In this document: in pieces, positions 49,044 to 57,639 of the stretch
Numbering within the stretch: the stretch's first letter is position 1
How the letters are laid out: each line of letters begins with the position of its first letter
NCBI GenBank assembly: GCA_034667405.1
Contig: JAXDJX010000019.1
Location: 124,001-188,000, forward strand
Direction of reading: 5' to 3'
Length of the DNA stretch: 64,000 bases
Origin: JANXVR01 sp034667405
GTDB taxonomy: Bacteria; Actinomycetota; UBA4738; HRBIN12
Position numbers and translations under genes: made by a program
Notes under the pieces: generated by a model
Told to the model about the DNA's origin: nothing
Database searches by the model: none
Seen by the model: only the letters and a program-made list of their open reading frames with translations

Positions 49044-50201
49044 TTACCTGCGCTCCATGAAGACGGTTTCGGCTGCGGCGACACCTGCCCCTCGCTTCAC
49101 GGGGTGTCCGAGCGATTCGAGGGTCATCTCCAGCGCGGCCAGGCCTCGGATGATGTCGAGTTCGCTGAAGTAGCCGAAGTGGCCGATCCTGAAGACCTTC
49201 CCTTTGAGCGGACCCTGGCCGGGGGCGAGCACGCACCCGTGGTCGCGGCGGATGGTGTCGCAGATGACGTCGGCATCGGCCGCCTCGGGAGCCCGGATCG
49301 CCGTGACGGTCCAGTTCTGATCCAGCCCTTCGCCGAACAGATCCAGGCCGAGCGCTTTCGCCCCTTCCTTGACGGCGGTGCTCAGGGTCTGGTGACGCGC
49401 CATCGCCGCGTCCACGCCGTCCTGGAAATAGAGGCGGAGGGCGGCCTGGAGTCCCTGCATGACGCTGATGGCCGGGGTCCACGGGTTCTCCGGATCCTTC
49501 AACGCCGCGAACTTCGCATACGTCGCCCAATCGAAATAGAACCGCGGGTTCGTGGCGTTCTTGCTCGCCTCCCATGCTCGCGGACTGATCGCCGCGAACG
49601 CGATACCAGGACTCGCCGACAAAGCCTTCTGGCTGCCGCCCAGCGCCACATCGACCCCCCACGCATCGAACTCGAACGGGACGGCACCGAGACTGCTGAC
49701 GACGTCGGCCACAACCAGGACGCCGGCCGTGGTCCCGACCTTCGCCAGGGCCTCGATGGGTTGGATCACACCGGTGCTGGTCTCCGACTGGGTGAGCAGC
49801 ACCGCCTTCGTCCCCGGATGATCGGCGAGGGATCCGGCAACCTTCGCCGGGTCGATCCTCTGGCCCCACTCGAAGTCGACCGTGTGGACCGTGAGGTTGT
49901 ACGCCTCGGCGAGTGAGGCCCAGCGCTGCGCGAAGAATCCGGCGACCGGGACCAGGACCTCGTCTCCCGGCGAGAAGCAGTTCTGGATCGCGGACTCCAA
50001 CGCTCCGGTTCCGCTGGACGTCATAAGGAGGACATCGGCGCTGTCGGTTCGGTACAGCTCCTTCAGCCGGTCGGTGACCTCCCGCATGATGTTCCCGAAG
50101 CCGGGCCCGCGGTGATAAACGAGCGGGCTGCCCTGGGCCAACAGCACTTCGGGGGGGATGGGCGTGGGTCCCGGCGCCAGGATGATCTCCGGCCTATCCA
50201 C
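49044..50201 (-). CDS. Class V aminotransferase (serine-pyruvate/alanine-glyoxylate type)
   Basis: A 385-residue PLP enzyme. The PLP lysine is Lys192 in ALGGSQKALSASPG, with TSSGTGALESA at about 61-71 for the cofactor phosphate. The gene is directly upstream of serA with a 1-base gap. Such pairs occur in bacteria and archaea where this enzyme may act as the phosphohydroxypyruvate (or hydroxypyruvate) aminotransferase of serine synthesis in place of SerC. Alternatively it links glyoxylate or serine to one-carbon metabolism. GTG start with AAGGAG upstream. Confidence 0.88.
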   Translation of the reverse strand: MDRPEIILAPGPTPIPPEVLLAQGSPLVYHRGPGFGNIMREVTDRLKELYRTDSADVLLMTSSGTGALESAIQNCFSPGDEVLVPVAGFFAQRWASLAEAYNLTVHTVDFEWGQRIDPAKVAGSLADHPGTKAVLLTQSETSTGVIQPIEALAKVGTTAGVLVVADVVSSLGAVPFEFDAWGVDVALGGSQKALSASPGIAFAAISPRAWEASKNATNPRFYFDWATYAKFAALKDPENPWTPAISVMQGLQAALRLYFQDGVDAAMARHQTLSTAVKEGAKALGLDLFGEGLDQNWTVTAIRAPEAADADVICDTIRRDHGCVLAPGQGPLKGKVFRIGHFGYFSELDIIRGLAALEMTLESLGHPVKRGAGVAAAETVFMERR

Positions 50202-50286
50202 GGGTATCAGCTCCTTCTCGGGGGCCGGCCGCGTGGCACGCGAGCCGGCCAGGTCCTGCGGCTCGAAACCTCAGCCTAGCAGCCGG

Positions 50287-50769
50287 TTACGCGCCACCCG
50301 TCGAAGCGCGGCGGCGGCGATCGGCGATCGCGGCGCCGAGATCGACCACGAGCCCCGCGAGGCTCGCTACCGCCAGGCCGACCACGAAGGCCGCAACCAC
50401 TGCGGCCTGAGCGCCTGAGGGTCGCACCACCGACGTGGCGCCGCGGGCGGAGACGACGACGTTGACCCCGATCGCCAACACCTGCGCGAGCCGGGCGGCC
50501 GGTCCCGCACCGTTGCGCAGACCGGCCCCGGCCAGGAACAGGACCGCAGCGACCGCGACGCTCACGCCCAGATACGCGAGCCGTGTCCACCCGGGAAGCT
50601 GGTGCTTCGCGCTCAGGTCCGCCTCCCCCGCGAGCACGTAGACCATCGAGAGCAACCTGATGGCGGACCAGAGCGCCGCCTCGATGAACAGCGCGGTCAG
50701 GCCCGCGCGGACCGCGATCTGCCCTGCGCGGCGTTCAGTCCGGGGGGAGGAGTTCGCGGATGTCGACAT
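50287..50769 (-). CDS. Small four-helix membrane protein, unknown
   Basis: A 160-residue protein with four likely membrane segments (about 22-46, 62-83, 88-108 and 117-142) and a basic C-terminus (DRRRRAS). No family was recognised. The ATG overlaps the 3' end of the ferredoxin reductase gene by 35 bases; no later in-frame start would keep the first segment intact. It lies 85 bases upstream of the class V aminotransferase gene. Confidence 0.6.
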   Translation of the reverse strand: MSTSANSSPRTERRAGQIAVRAGLTALFIEAALWSAIRLLSMVYVLAGEADLSAKHQLPGWTRLAYLGVSVAVAAVLFLAGAGLRNGAGPAARLAQVLAIGVNVVVSARGATSVVRPSGAQAAVVAAFVVGLAVASLAGLVVDLGAAIADRRRRASTGGA

Positions 50770-51967
50770 CGGGATCCTCCAGGGCTCCGATCGGAGGAGC
50801 CAACTGTTCGGTGATGAGGCGGAACGAGCGACGAACGTCTCTCGGCCAGTCCATGCTCACGGCGCCGATCACGACACCGTGTTCGTCCAGCTGGAATGCG
50901 CAGAAGGAGCGATCGGGGATCGATCCGCGCACCACCATCTTCGCCCAGGTCGGCGCGAATCCCGCCATCTGGATGTTCGTGTCGTACTGATCCGACCAGA
51001 ACCAGTGCGGGTCGTCGAAAACCGACCCGGCACCGAGCATGTTCCGCGCGGCGGTGTAGCCCATCTTGATGGCGTTGTCGTAGTGCTCGACCCGGATGGG
51101 GCCGAACACACGATGATCGTGCGTTGCCACGTCTCCCGCAGCAAAGAGACCCGGGAACGGCGTTTCGAGCGCAGGCCCGACCGCGATCCCGCCGTTCGCC
51201 GCGATGCCGGTCCCGCCCATCAGCTCCGCGTTCGGCACGGTGCCGACCCCGACGACGGCGAAGGGTCCGGCCACGCGATGACCGCTTCTCGTGACAACGT
51301 TCCGCAGGTGGTCGCTCCCCTCGAACCTGGCCACCGGATCGTCGAAGCGCAGGTGAACGCCGTTGTCCTCGTGGAGGGAGCGGACCGCCGCACTGATCTC
51401 CGGCCCCAGCACCTGATGGAGCGGACCGGGGAACGCCTCCAGAACGCTGACCTCAAGCCCCAGCCCGCGAAGCGAGGCGGCGACCTCTGCCCCGATGAAT
51501 CCCATCCCCACCACGATCGCGTGAGTTGTCCCGGCAGCGGCCTGGCGGATCTGATCGGCATCGGCGAGCGTTCGGAGCCCGAAGACGCCGGGGACATCGG
51601 CACCGGGCACCTCCAGCCGGCGGTTACGGGCACCGGTCGCGATGAGAGCCGCGTCGTATCGCAACTCCGCACCGTCGGCCAACCTCACGGTCCGTGCGGC
51701 GCCGTCCACCGACAGCACCCGCTCGCCGAACCGGGTCTCGATCTGCTGTTCGTCGAACCACCCTTGGCCCCGGACGAAGAGGCTGTCGCGGGGTACCTCT
51801 TCCCGCAGGTAGGACTTCGAGAGGCCGGGGCGTTCGTACGGCGGAAGCGGCTCGTCGCCGATGAGGATGATCCGCCCGTCGAATCCTTCCTCGCGCAAGG
51901 TGGCCGCCGCCGTGACACCGGCGAGCGAGGCCCCGACGATGGTGAAGGTTCGCCGGTCCGCGGACAT
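50735..51967 (-). CDS. FAD-dependent ferredoxin reductase
   Basis: A 410-residue NAD(P)H-dependent reductase of the type that serves Rieske oxygenases and P450s. FAD site IVGASLAGVTAAATL at the N-terminus, NAD site VVGMGFIGAEVAASL at mid-length, second FAD motif GLFAAGDVATH, and the C-terminal reductase domain (HWFWSDQYDTNIQM). It lies 9 bases after the Rieske ferredoxin gene, so the two probably form an electron-transfer pair. Whether it feeds the oxygenase-like protein 9 kb away is speculation. Confidence 0.9.
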   Translation of the reverse strand: MSADRRTFTIVGASLAGVTAAATLREEGFDGRIILIGDEPLPPYERPGLSKSYLREEVPRDSLFVRGQGWFDEQQIETRFGERVLSVDGAARTVRLADGAELRYDAALIATGARNRRLEVPGADVPGVFGLRTLADADQIRQAAAGTTHAIVVGMGFIGAEVAASLRGLGLEVSVLEAFPGPLHQVLGPEISAAVRSLHEDNGVHLRFDDPVARFEGSDHLRNVVTRSGHRVAGPFAVVGVGTVPNAELMGGTGIAANGGIAVGPALETPFPGLFAAGDVATHDHRVFGPIRVEHYDNAIKMGYTAARNMLGAGSVFDDPHWFWSDQYDTNIQMAGFAPTWAKMVVRGSIPDRSFCAFQLDEHGVVIGAVSMDWPRDVRRSFRLITEQLAPPIGALEDPDVDIRELLPPD

Positions 51968-51976
51968 GGTCGCCGA

Positions 51977-52288
51977 CTACACCTCGATCTGTAAGACGCC
52001 GTCCTGCTCACGGACGGCGAAGACGGGCAATGGATCGACGGCCGGCGATTCGACCACGGCACCCGTCGCCATGTCGAAGACGCTGCCGTGACATTCACAT
52101 TCGATGGTGGTGCCGTCGATCTCGCCGCCACCAGCCAGATTGCAGCCGCGATGCGTGCAGATATCGCTGAACGCCATGAGCTTCCCCTGGATCCTGGCAA
52201 CGGCGATCTCCTGCCCACCGACTCCGTACTGCGTGGCCTGTCCCTCAACGACCTCGTCGGCCTGCCCCACCGTCACGAACTCACCCAT
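51977..52288 (-). CDS. Rieske-type [2Fe-2S] ferredoxin
   Basis: A 103-residue soluble Rieske ferredoxin. Cluster ligands are Cys44-x-His46 (CTHRGC) and Cys64-x2-His67 (CECHGS). It would carry electrons from the adjacent reductase to an oxygenase. The ATG at 52288 (MGEFVTVG) is chosen because conservation starts there; AAAGGA is upstream. It is the only Rieske motif seen in the window, which matters because the oxygenase alpha-like protein at 40.9 kb has lost its own. Confidence 0.92.
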   Translation of the reverse strand: MGEFVTVGQADEVVEGQATQYGVGGQEIAVARIQGKLMAFSDICTHRGCNLAGGGEIDGTTIECECHGSVFDMATGAVVESPAVDPLPVFAVREQDGVLQIEV

Positions 52289-52322
52289 GAACCATGTCCT
52301 TTCATCGGAACGACGCCCAAGC

Positions 52323-53591
52323 TTAAGCGAGGGGAACTGCTCGATCGGCGCGGGCGCGCGCAACGTAGATCCCGGCGAGCATCAGATAGAACGCCGCGAG
52401 GACGAGGATGCCCCAGCGGAACGAGATCGGCAGCAGCGCCGGGAGGAAGGCGCCGGCGACCCACGAGACCTGGAACAAGACTTCGTAGCGAACGAACACC
52501 CGCCCGAGCGCACCCTCTGGTGCCAGGCGCTGCATGAGGCTCTGGAACGCCAGACGTCCCAACTCGGTCGTGGCCCCGACGACGACGCTGAAGAACGCAA
52601 GCAGGGGCAGCCCGAACAGCTCGAACGCGAGGAGAGCGGCAAGCCCACCGGCTGTGACACCCGCGATCACCACCGCTTCTTCGCGGGCTACGGTCGGGAG
52701 CCCGGGCGCGATCACATCCGCCAGGAACCCCCCGGCGACACCGCACGCCGCGAGAACGCCGAACCACCACAGCGGTTGCCCTCCCCGTCGGAGGTCGAAG
52801 GCCAGCAGGAACAGGAGGAAGCCGTTCGCGGCGCGCATGCCCACCGCGCCGATGGATGCGCCGGTCAATGCCGGGATATGGCCCCGCCGTCCCACCGCCT
52901 TCGCGGTGGTCCCCTTCGAACGTGGGTGTGGCAGCCGGAGATTCATGAGGGACGAGACCGCGTAGACACCGGCCGCGAGCGCGATCGGGCCTTCCGAGCC
53001 GTACAGCTTCAGCGCCGCGTAGCCGAACGGCGCCGCCACCACGGCACCGATCGCAGCGATCCGGCCCAGCCGGGCGTTCGAGCGCATGAGACCCTCCCCC
53101 GGCGGGGCGTAGGCCATGGTCAAGCCGTTCTTGGTGATCGTGTGCACCTTGGACAGGACCAGGATGGCCAGCGCACATGGGAACAACGCGAACGTTCCCA
53201 TCCGGGGCACGGCGTAGAGGGCCACCGCGGCACGGCCGATCGCCGAGGCGAACGAGATGGCCCTGCGTGGACCGGCTCGATCCAGCAAGGGGACCAGCAG
53301 CGGACCCGCGAGCGCGAGCGGGAGCATCGTGATCCCCAGATAGAGCGCGACCTTCACCTTCGCCTCGCCCGTGGGGAGCGAGAAGAAGACCGAGTCCGCG
53401 AGCGAGATCGCAAGGAGAGCGTCACCCGCCGCGCTGGTGAGGTGACAGAGCCCGTATCGATCGATCGGCTCTGACGAACGCCACATGCGGCGCAGGGGCC
53501 AGACCGTGGCTTCGATCGCTCCGGCAGCGCCGAGGAGGAGCAGTTGCCACCACGGGTAGCGCGAGGGTGGGCGCTCGCTCTTGACGCGCAC
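52323..53591 (-). CDS. MFS-type membrane protein
   Basis: A 422-residue protein with about 10-12 hydrophobic segments, similar in style to major facilitator proteins of unknown substrate. An amphipathic N-terminal helix is followed by DALLAISLADSVFFSL. A basic DRAGPRRAISFASA loop resembles motif A. Its start lies 14 bases downstream of the gatB stop, on the same strand, and the Rieske ferredoxin gene follows 34 bases later. Confidence 0.75.
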   Translation of the reverse strand: MRVKSERPPSRYPWWQLLLLGAAGAIEATVWPLRRMWRSSEPIDRYGLCHLTSAAGDALLAISLADSVFFSLPTGEAKVKVALYLGITMLPLALAGPLLVPLLDRAGPRRAISFASAIGRAAVALYAVPRMGTFALFPCALAILVLSKVHTITKNGLTMAYAPPGEGLMRSNARLGRIAAIGAVVAAPFGYAALKLYGSEGPIALAAGVYAVSSLMNLRLPHPRSKGTTAKAVGRRGHIPALTGASIGAVGMRAANGFLLFLLAFDLRRGGQPLWWFGVLAACGVAGGFLADVIAPGLPTVAREEAVVIAGVTAGGLAALLAFELFGLPLLAFFSVVVGATTELGRLAFQSLMQRLAPEGALGRVFVRYEVLFQVSWVAGAFLPALLPISFRWGILVLAAFYLMLAGIYVARARADRAVPLA

Positions 53592-53605
53592 CGGTTCTCC
53601 GGCCG

Positions 53606-55054
53606 CTACCCGTTCAGCCGCTCGCGCAGGAGTTCCTGCGCGAGCTTCGGGTTCGCCGAGCCGCCCGATCCCTTCATGACCTGGCCGACCAGGAACCCGA
53701 TGACTCCTTCCTTGCCCGAACGGAACTGCTCCACGCCCTCGGGGTTCTCGGTCAGGACCTGATCGATGATGGCCCCGAGAGCACCGGTGTCCGAGACCTG
53801 CGTGAGGCCACGGCGCTCGACGATCTCAGCGATGGGGTCGCCGGTTGTGAAGGCGTCTTCGAGGGCCTGTTTCGCGCCCTGCCCGCTGACCGTTTCCGCG
53901 GCGACGAGCGCGACCAGGTCGGCCACGTGTCGCGCCGTCACGAGGTTCGGCTCGGTGGCCCCTTTGTTCCGCAAGCCCGCGAGATCCTGCGTGACCCAGT
54001 TCGCCGCCAACCTGGCGTCGGCGCCCAACCCCAAGGCCTCCTCGAAGAGGACGCTCGAGACCCGGTCCCCGACCAGGACGTCGGCCACCACAGGCTTCAA
54101 TCCGAACTCCCGAACGTAACGGTCCCGCCGTGCGCGGGGACGCTCCGGCAGGTCCGCACGAAGGTCCCCCACCCACGCGGCGTCCGGATCCAGCGGCGGG
54201 ATGTCCGGCTCGGGGAAATACCGGTAGTCGAACGCCTCCTCCTTGGATCGCATGGACTTGGTGGCGCCGGCGTCTTCGTCCCAGTGGCGTGTCTCCTGAA
54301 CGATGGCGTCACCGTTCTCGAGCGCCTTCTGCTGCCGAGACATCTCGTACGTCAACGCGCGCTCCAGTGAACGGATCGAGTTCATGTTCTTGATCTCAAC
54401 CTTCGTTCCGAACGGTTCGGTGCCGGCGGGGCGGAGCGAGATGTTCGCGTCGCAGCGTAGGGAGCCCTCCTCCATCCGCACGTCACTCACGTCGAGGGAC
54501 TCCAATGTGGCCCGGAGTTCGCGGATGTAGGCGCCCGCCTCCTCCGGCGAACGGATATCCGGCTCGCTCACGCACTCCACGAGCGGGGTTCCGGCTCGGT
54601 TGTAGTCGATGAGCGCGGAGTCCGCGTCGTGGATGCGACCGCTCGCGCTGCCGTGCGTCGTCTTGCCGGTGTCCTCCTCCATGTGCACGCGCGTGATGCC
54701 GACCCGTTTCGTCGTGCCGTCGGGCAGGTCCACGTCAAGGTGGCCGCCCACGCAGATCGGGAGGTCGTACTGACTGATCTGGAAGTTCTTCGGCATGTCG
54801 GGATAGAAGTAGTTCTTCCGGTGGAAGAGCGAATGCGGGGCGATCGTGCAATCGAGCGCCAAGCCGATGATGACGATGCGCCGGATGGCCTCCTCGTTGG
54901 GTACGGGCAGCGAGCCGGGGTGGCCCAGGCACACCGGGCAGACATCCGTGTTGGGCTGCGCGCCGAACCCGACACGGCACCCGCAGAACATCTTCGTCTG
55001 CGTATTGAGCTCGACATGACACTCGAGCCCGATAACGGTTTCCCACTCGGCCAT
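53606..55054 (-). CDS. gatB: Asp/Glu-tRNA amidotransferase subunit B
   Basis: The tRNA-binding subunit of GatCAB, which converts Glu-tRNA-Gln to Gln-tRNA-Gln. At 482 residues: ETVIGLECHVELNTQTKMFCGC at the start with zinc-site cysteines (CRVGF...CPVC), RKNYFYPDMPKNFQISQYD, and a C-terminal YqeY-like helical tail for tRNA binding. It follows gatA after 56 bases. A TAGGCT box is 9 bases before the ATG. Confidence 0.96.
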   Translation of the reverse strand: MAEWETVIGLECHVELNTQTKMFCGCRVGFGAQPNTDVCPVCLGHPGSLPVPNEEAIRRIVIIGLALDCTIAPHSLFHRKNYFYPDMPKNFQISQYDLPICVGGHLDVDLPDGTTKRVGITRVHMEEDTGKTTHGSASGRIHDADSALIDYNRAGTPLVECVSEPDIRSPEEAGAYIRELRATLESLDVSDVRMEEGSLRCDANISLRPAGTEPFGTKVEIKNMNSIRSLERALTYEMSRQQKALENGDAIVQETRHWDEDAGATKSMRSKEEAFDYRYFPEPDIPPLDPDAAWVGDLRADLPERPRARRDRYVREFGLKPVVADVLVGDRVSSVLFEEALGLGADARLAANWVTQDLAGLRNKGATEPNLVTARHVADLVALVAAETVSGQGAKQALEDAFTTGDPIAEIVERRGLTQVSDTGALGAIIDQVLTENPEGVEQFRSGKEGVIGFLVGQVMKGSGGSANPKLAQELLRERLNG

Positions 55055-55110
55055 ACGCGGCCTAGCCTACCGGACGGGGTCTCGCGGGCCGCCCGAACGC
55101 GCCCTGCGTG

Positions 55111-56583
55111 TCAAACGCCTGCGAGCAACGGTGGACGAAGGTCCAACCCGAGGTCCGTTTCGAGTGCGTGCGCCGCTCGGAACAGGGTGGATTCGCCCAG
55201 CACGGGGGCAGTGAACTGCAACCCGATCGGTAACCCGGTGCCGTCGAACCCGCTCGGGATGCTGATAGCCGGCACGCCCGCCAGGTTCGCGGGGATGGTG
55301 AAGACGTCGGAGAGGTACATGGCCATCAGATCGTCGGCGCGTTCGCCGATCTTGAACGCCGTCGTGGGTGAGGTGGGCGAGACCAACACGTCGTAGTTCG
55401 CGAACGCGGCTTCGTAGTCGCCGATGATGAGCGTCCGAACCTTCTGCGCCTGGCCGTAGTAGGCGTCGTAATAGCCCGCCGACAGCGAGTAGGTCCCGAG
55501 CATGATGCGCCGCTTGACCTCCGGGCCGAAGCCCGCTCCCCTGGTTCGGGACATCATGTCCTCGACGTCGGTGCCGCCTTCCGCCCGATACCCGAACCGA
55601 ACGCCGTCGTAGCGAGCGAGGTTCGAGGACGCCTCGGACGGCGCGATCAAGTAGTAGGCGCTGAGCGCGTAGTCGGTGTGCGGGAGACTCACCTCGCCGA
55701 CATGGGCCCCCAGCCCACTCAGGCGCTCAACGGCCGCGCGGACGGATCCGGCGACATCCGGGTGCACTCCTTCGCCGTACCCCTCCGACACGACACCGAC
55801 GCGCAGACCCTGCACTCCGGCGTCGATCCCCTCGGTGAAGTCGCGCGGCTCGGTGTCGACGCTGGTGGCATCACGGTGATCCTTGCCGGCCAGCACGGAC
55901 AGCAGGGCGGCCGCATCGCGCGTACTGCGAGTGAACGTGCCGACGGTGTCGAGCGATGATGCGAACGCGATGAGTCCGTAGCGGCTGATCAGGCCGTAGG
56001 TTGGCTTGAGACCCACCACTCCGCAGAGGGCCGCAGGCTGGCGGACCGAACCTCCGGTGTCGGTTCCGAGCGCCCAGACGGCCTCCCCGGCAGCCACCGC
56101 GGCCGCGCTGCCACCCGACGAGCCACCGGGCACCGCATCCAGATCCCACGGGTTGTGTACGGGCCCGAACGCCGAGTTCTCGTTCGATGAACCCATGGCG
56201 AACTCGTCGCAGTTGGTCTTGCCGATGAGGACGCTGCCGGCTCCGGAAAGCCGCGTCCACGCGGTGCAGTCATAAGGAGGAACGTAGGTCTCGAGCATCT
56301 TGGAACCCGCCGTGGTCCTGATCCCGTTGGTGGTGAGCACGTCTTTCAACGCGAGTGGGATGCCGGCAACGCTTGACTGCGGAGCGCCGGTGGAGAGATA
56401 GGCATCGAGTTCGGCGGCTCGCTCCAACGCGACTTGTGGAGTCTTCGTGAGGAACGCGCCCACCCGATCGTCGACCGCCTCCACTCGGGCGAGCGAGGAC
56501 TCCGCCAATTCAACCGCGGTGATCTCCCCCGCCGCAAGCATGCCGGCGAGCTCGATCCCAGTCCGGTCGCACAAGTCCGTCAT
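55111..56583 (-). CDS. gatA: Asp/Glu-tRNA amidotransferase subunit A
   Basis: The glutaminase subunit of GatCAB. At 490 residues it has the amidase-signature catalytic triad: Lys in IPLALKDVL, and the two serines in GGSSGGSAAAVA and the TDTGGSVRQPA segment. The start overlaps the gatC stop by 4 bases. The C-terminal part is complete. Confidence 0.96.
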   Translation of the reverse strand: MTDLCDRTGIELAGMLAAGEITAVELAESSLARVEAVDDRVGAFLTKTPQVALERAAELDAYLSTGAPQSSVAGIPLALKDVLTTNGIRTTAGSKMLETYVPPYDCTAWTRLSGAGSVLIGKTNCDEFAMGSSNENSAFGPVHNPWDLDAVPGGSSGGSAAAVAAGEAVWALGTDTGGSVRQPAALCGVVGLKPTYGLISRYGLIAFASSLDTVGTFTRSTRDAAALLSVLAGKDHRDATSVDTEPRDFTEGIDAGVQGLRVGVVSEGYGEGVHPDVAGSVRAAVERLSGLGAHVGEVSLPHTDYALSAYYLIAPSEASSNLARYDGVRFGYRAEGGTDVEDMMSRTRGAGFGPEVKRRIMLGTYSLSAGYYDAYYGQAQKVRTLIIGDYEAAFANYDVLVSPTSPTTAFKIGERADDLMAMYLSDVFTIPANLAGVPAISIPSGFDGTGLPIGLQFTAPVLGESTLFRAAHALETDLGLDLRPPLLAGV

Positions 56584-56873
56584 GCGTCGCTGTCCACGAT
56601 GCGGACCACCTTGAACCGCCCACCCTCGGCCTCGGGAGCGTTCTGCATGGCCGCCTCGTGCGGGATGGAGGGCTCGGGCACGTCGGGTCGCAGGACATTG
56701 GAGCGCGGGATGGCGTAGGCGGTCGGCTCGACATCGTCGGCGGCGACCTCGCCGACCTTGGCCGCATGCTCGAGGATCAATCCGAGTTGGGTCCGCATCT
56801 GCCCCTTCTCTTCTTCCGTCAAGGCGAGGCGAGCGAGCTTGGCGACATGATCGATATCGATCTCAACCGGCAT
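56580..56873 (-). CDS. gatC: Asp/Glu-tRNA amidotransferase subunit C
   Basis: A 97-residue helper subunit that wraps GatA and GatB together. It shows the family pattern HVAKLARLALTEEEK near the N-terminus and DDVEPTAYAIPRSNVLRPD toward the end. It is translationally coupled to gatA (ATGA overlap) and lies 10 bases after the DUF4328 gene. Confidence 0.94.
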   Translation of the reverse strand: MPVEIDIDHVAKLARLALTEEEKGQMRTQLGLILEHAAKVGEVAADDVEPTAYAIPRSNVLRPDVPEPSIPHEAAMQNAPEAEGGRFKVVRIVDSDA

Positions 56874-56883
56874 GGCGGGCAGT

Positions 56884-57639
56884 CTAGCCGGGGGGCGCGC
56901 CGAGGTCCGGGCGGGGTGGTGCGAAACCGGGGCCCGGCGGCTGCGACGCAGGCAGAACCACGGTACCTAGCAGGGCGACCGCCCGATCGATCCCGGAGAT
57001 GATCTTGATGGCGACCACACCTGCTGCCGCCTGCATACATGCCGCGATGGCGATGATGACGCGTTCCATGACCACGCTCGACACCTGACGGGTTATCACA
57101 GCGCCGCTGAATGAGGTCCCCGTGAAGAGCAGCACGATCTCCGCGACGAGAATCAGGGCGAGGGCGCTCGCATAGAGTCCCCACCAGATCCGGAGAGGCC
57201 GTTCGGAGCCCGGGCCTTCTGCCTCGGCAGCACCGCTCCGGCGCCATAGCTCGCGCATCGTTCGATACGGCATCACGAAGTTCGCGAACGGGATGAACCA
57301 CCATCCAACTGTCCAGCCCGGCGTGAACTCCAAACCCTGAACCCCGGCCGCGAACAGATCGGTTTGGCTTCGGTGTTGCCAGACGAGCCACACGATCGTG
57401 GTCGCGGTGCCAACCATCCCCAGGAGGGTGAACCACGGTGGAGCCACCGGGGGGATCAGGGTGATGGGGAGTGTGGGAGTGATCCGCTCCAACCCGTGGA
57501 GCTTGGCCGCGCTCCGCAGGTCCAGCACCACGGTGATCGCGCCCACACTCACGCTGTAGATGAGGAGCCCCCGCAACCATCGCCCTAATGACTCGGTCGA
57601 CCTATAGACGCGCACCTTGCCACCGACGACCGTGCTCAT
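56884..57639 (-). CDS. DUF4328-type membrane protein
   Basis: A 251-residue protein with about five hydrophobic segments. The diagnostic stretch is the FTPGWTVGWWFIPFANFVMPY region (about 123-143), followed by RTMRELWRRS, which matches the DUF4328 pattern common in Actinobacteria. A Pro/Gly-rich C-terminal tail follows. Function unknown. The ATG overlaps the ligA stop by 4 bases and gatC follows after 10 bases. Confidence 0.75.
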   Translation of the reverse strand: MSTVVGGKVRVYRSTESLGRWLRGLLIYSVSVGAITVVLDLRSAAKLHGLERITPTLPITLIPPVAPPWFTLLGMVGTATTIVWLVWQHRSQTDLFAAGVQGLEFTPGWTVGWWFIPFANFVMPYRTMRELWRRSGAAEAEGPGSERPLRIWWGLYASALALILVAEIVLLFTGTSFSGAVITRQVSSVVMERVIIAIAACMQAAAGVVAIKIISGIDRAVALLGTVVLPASQPPGPGFAPPRPDLGAPPG

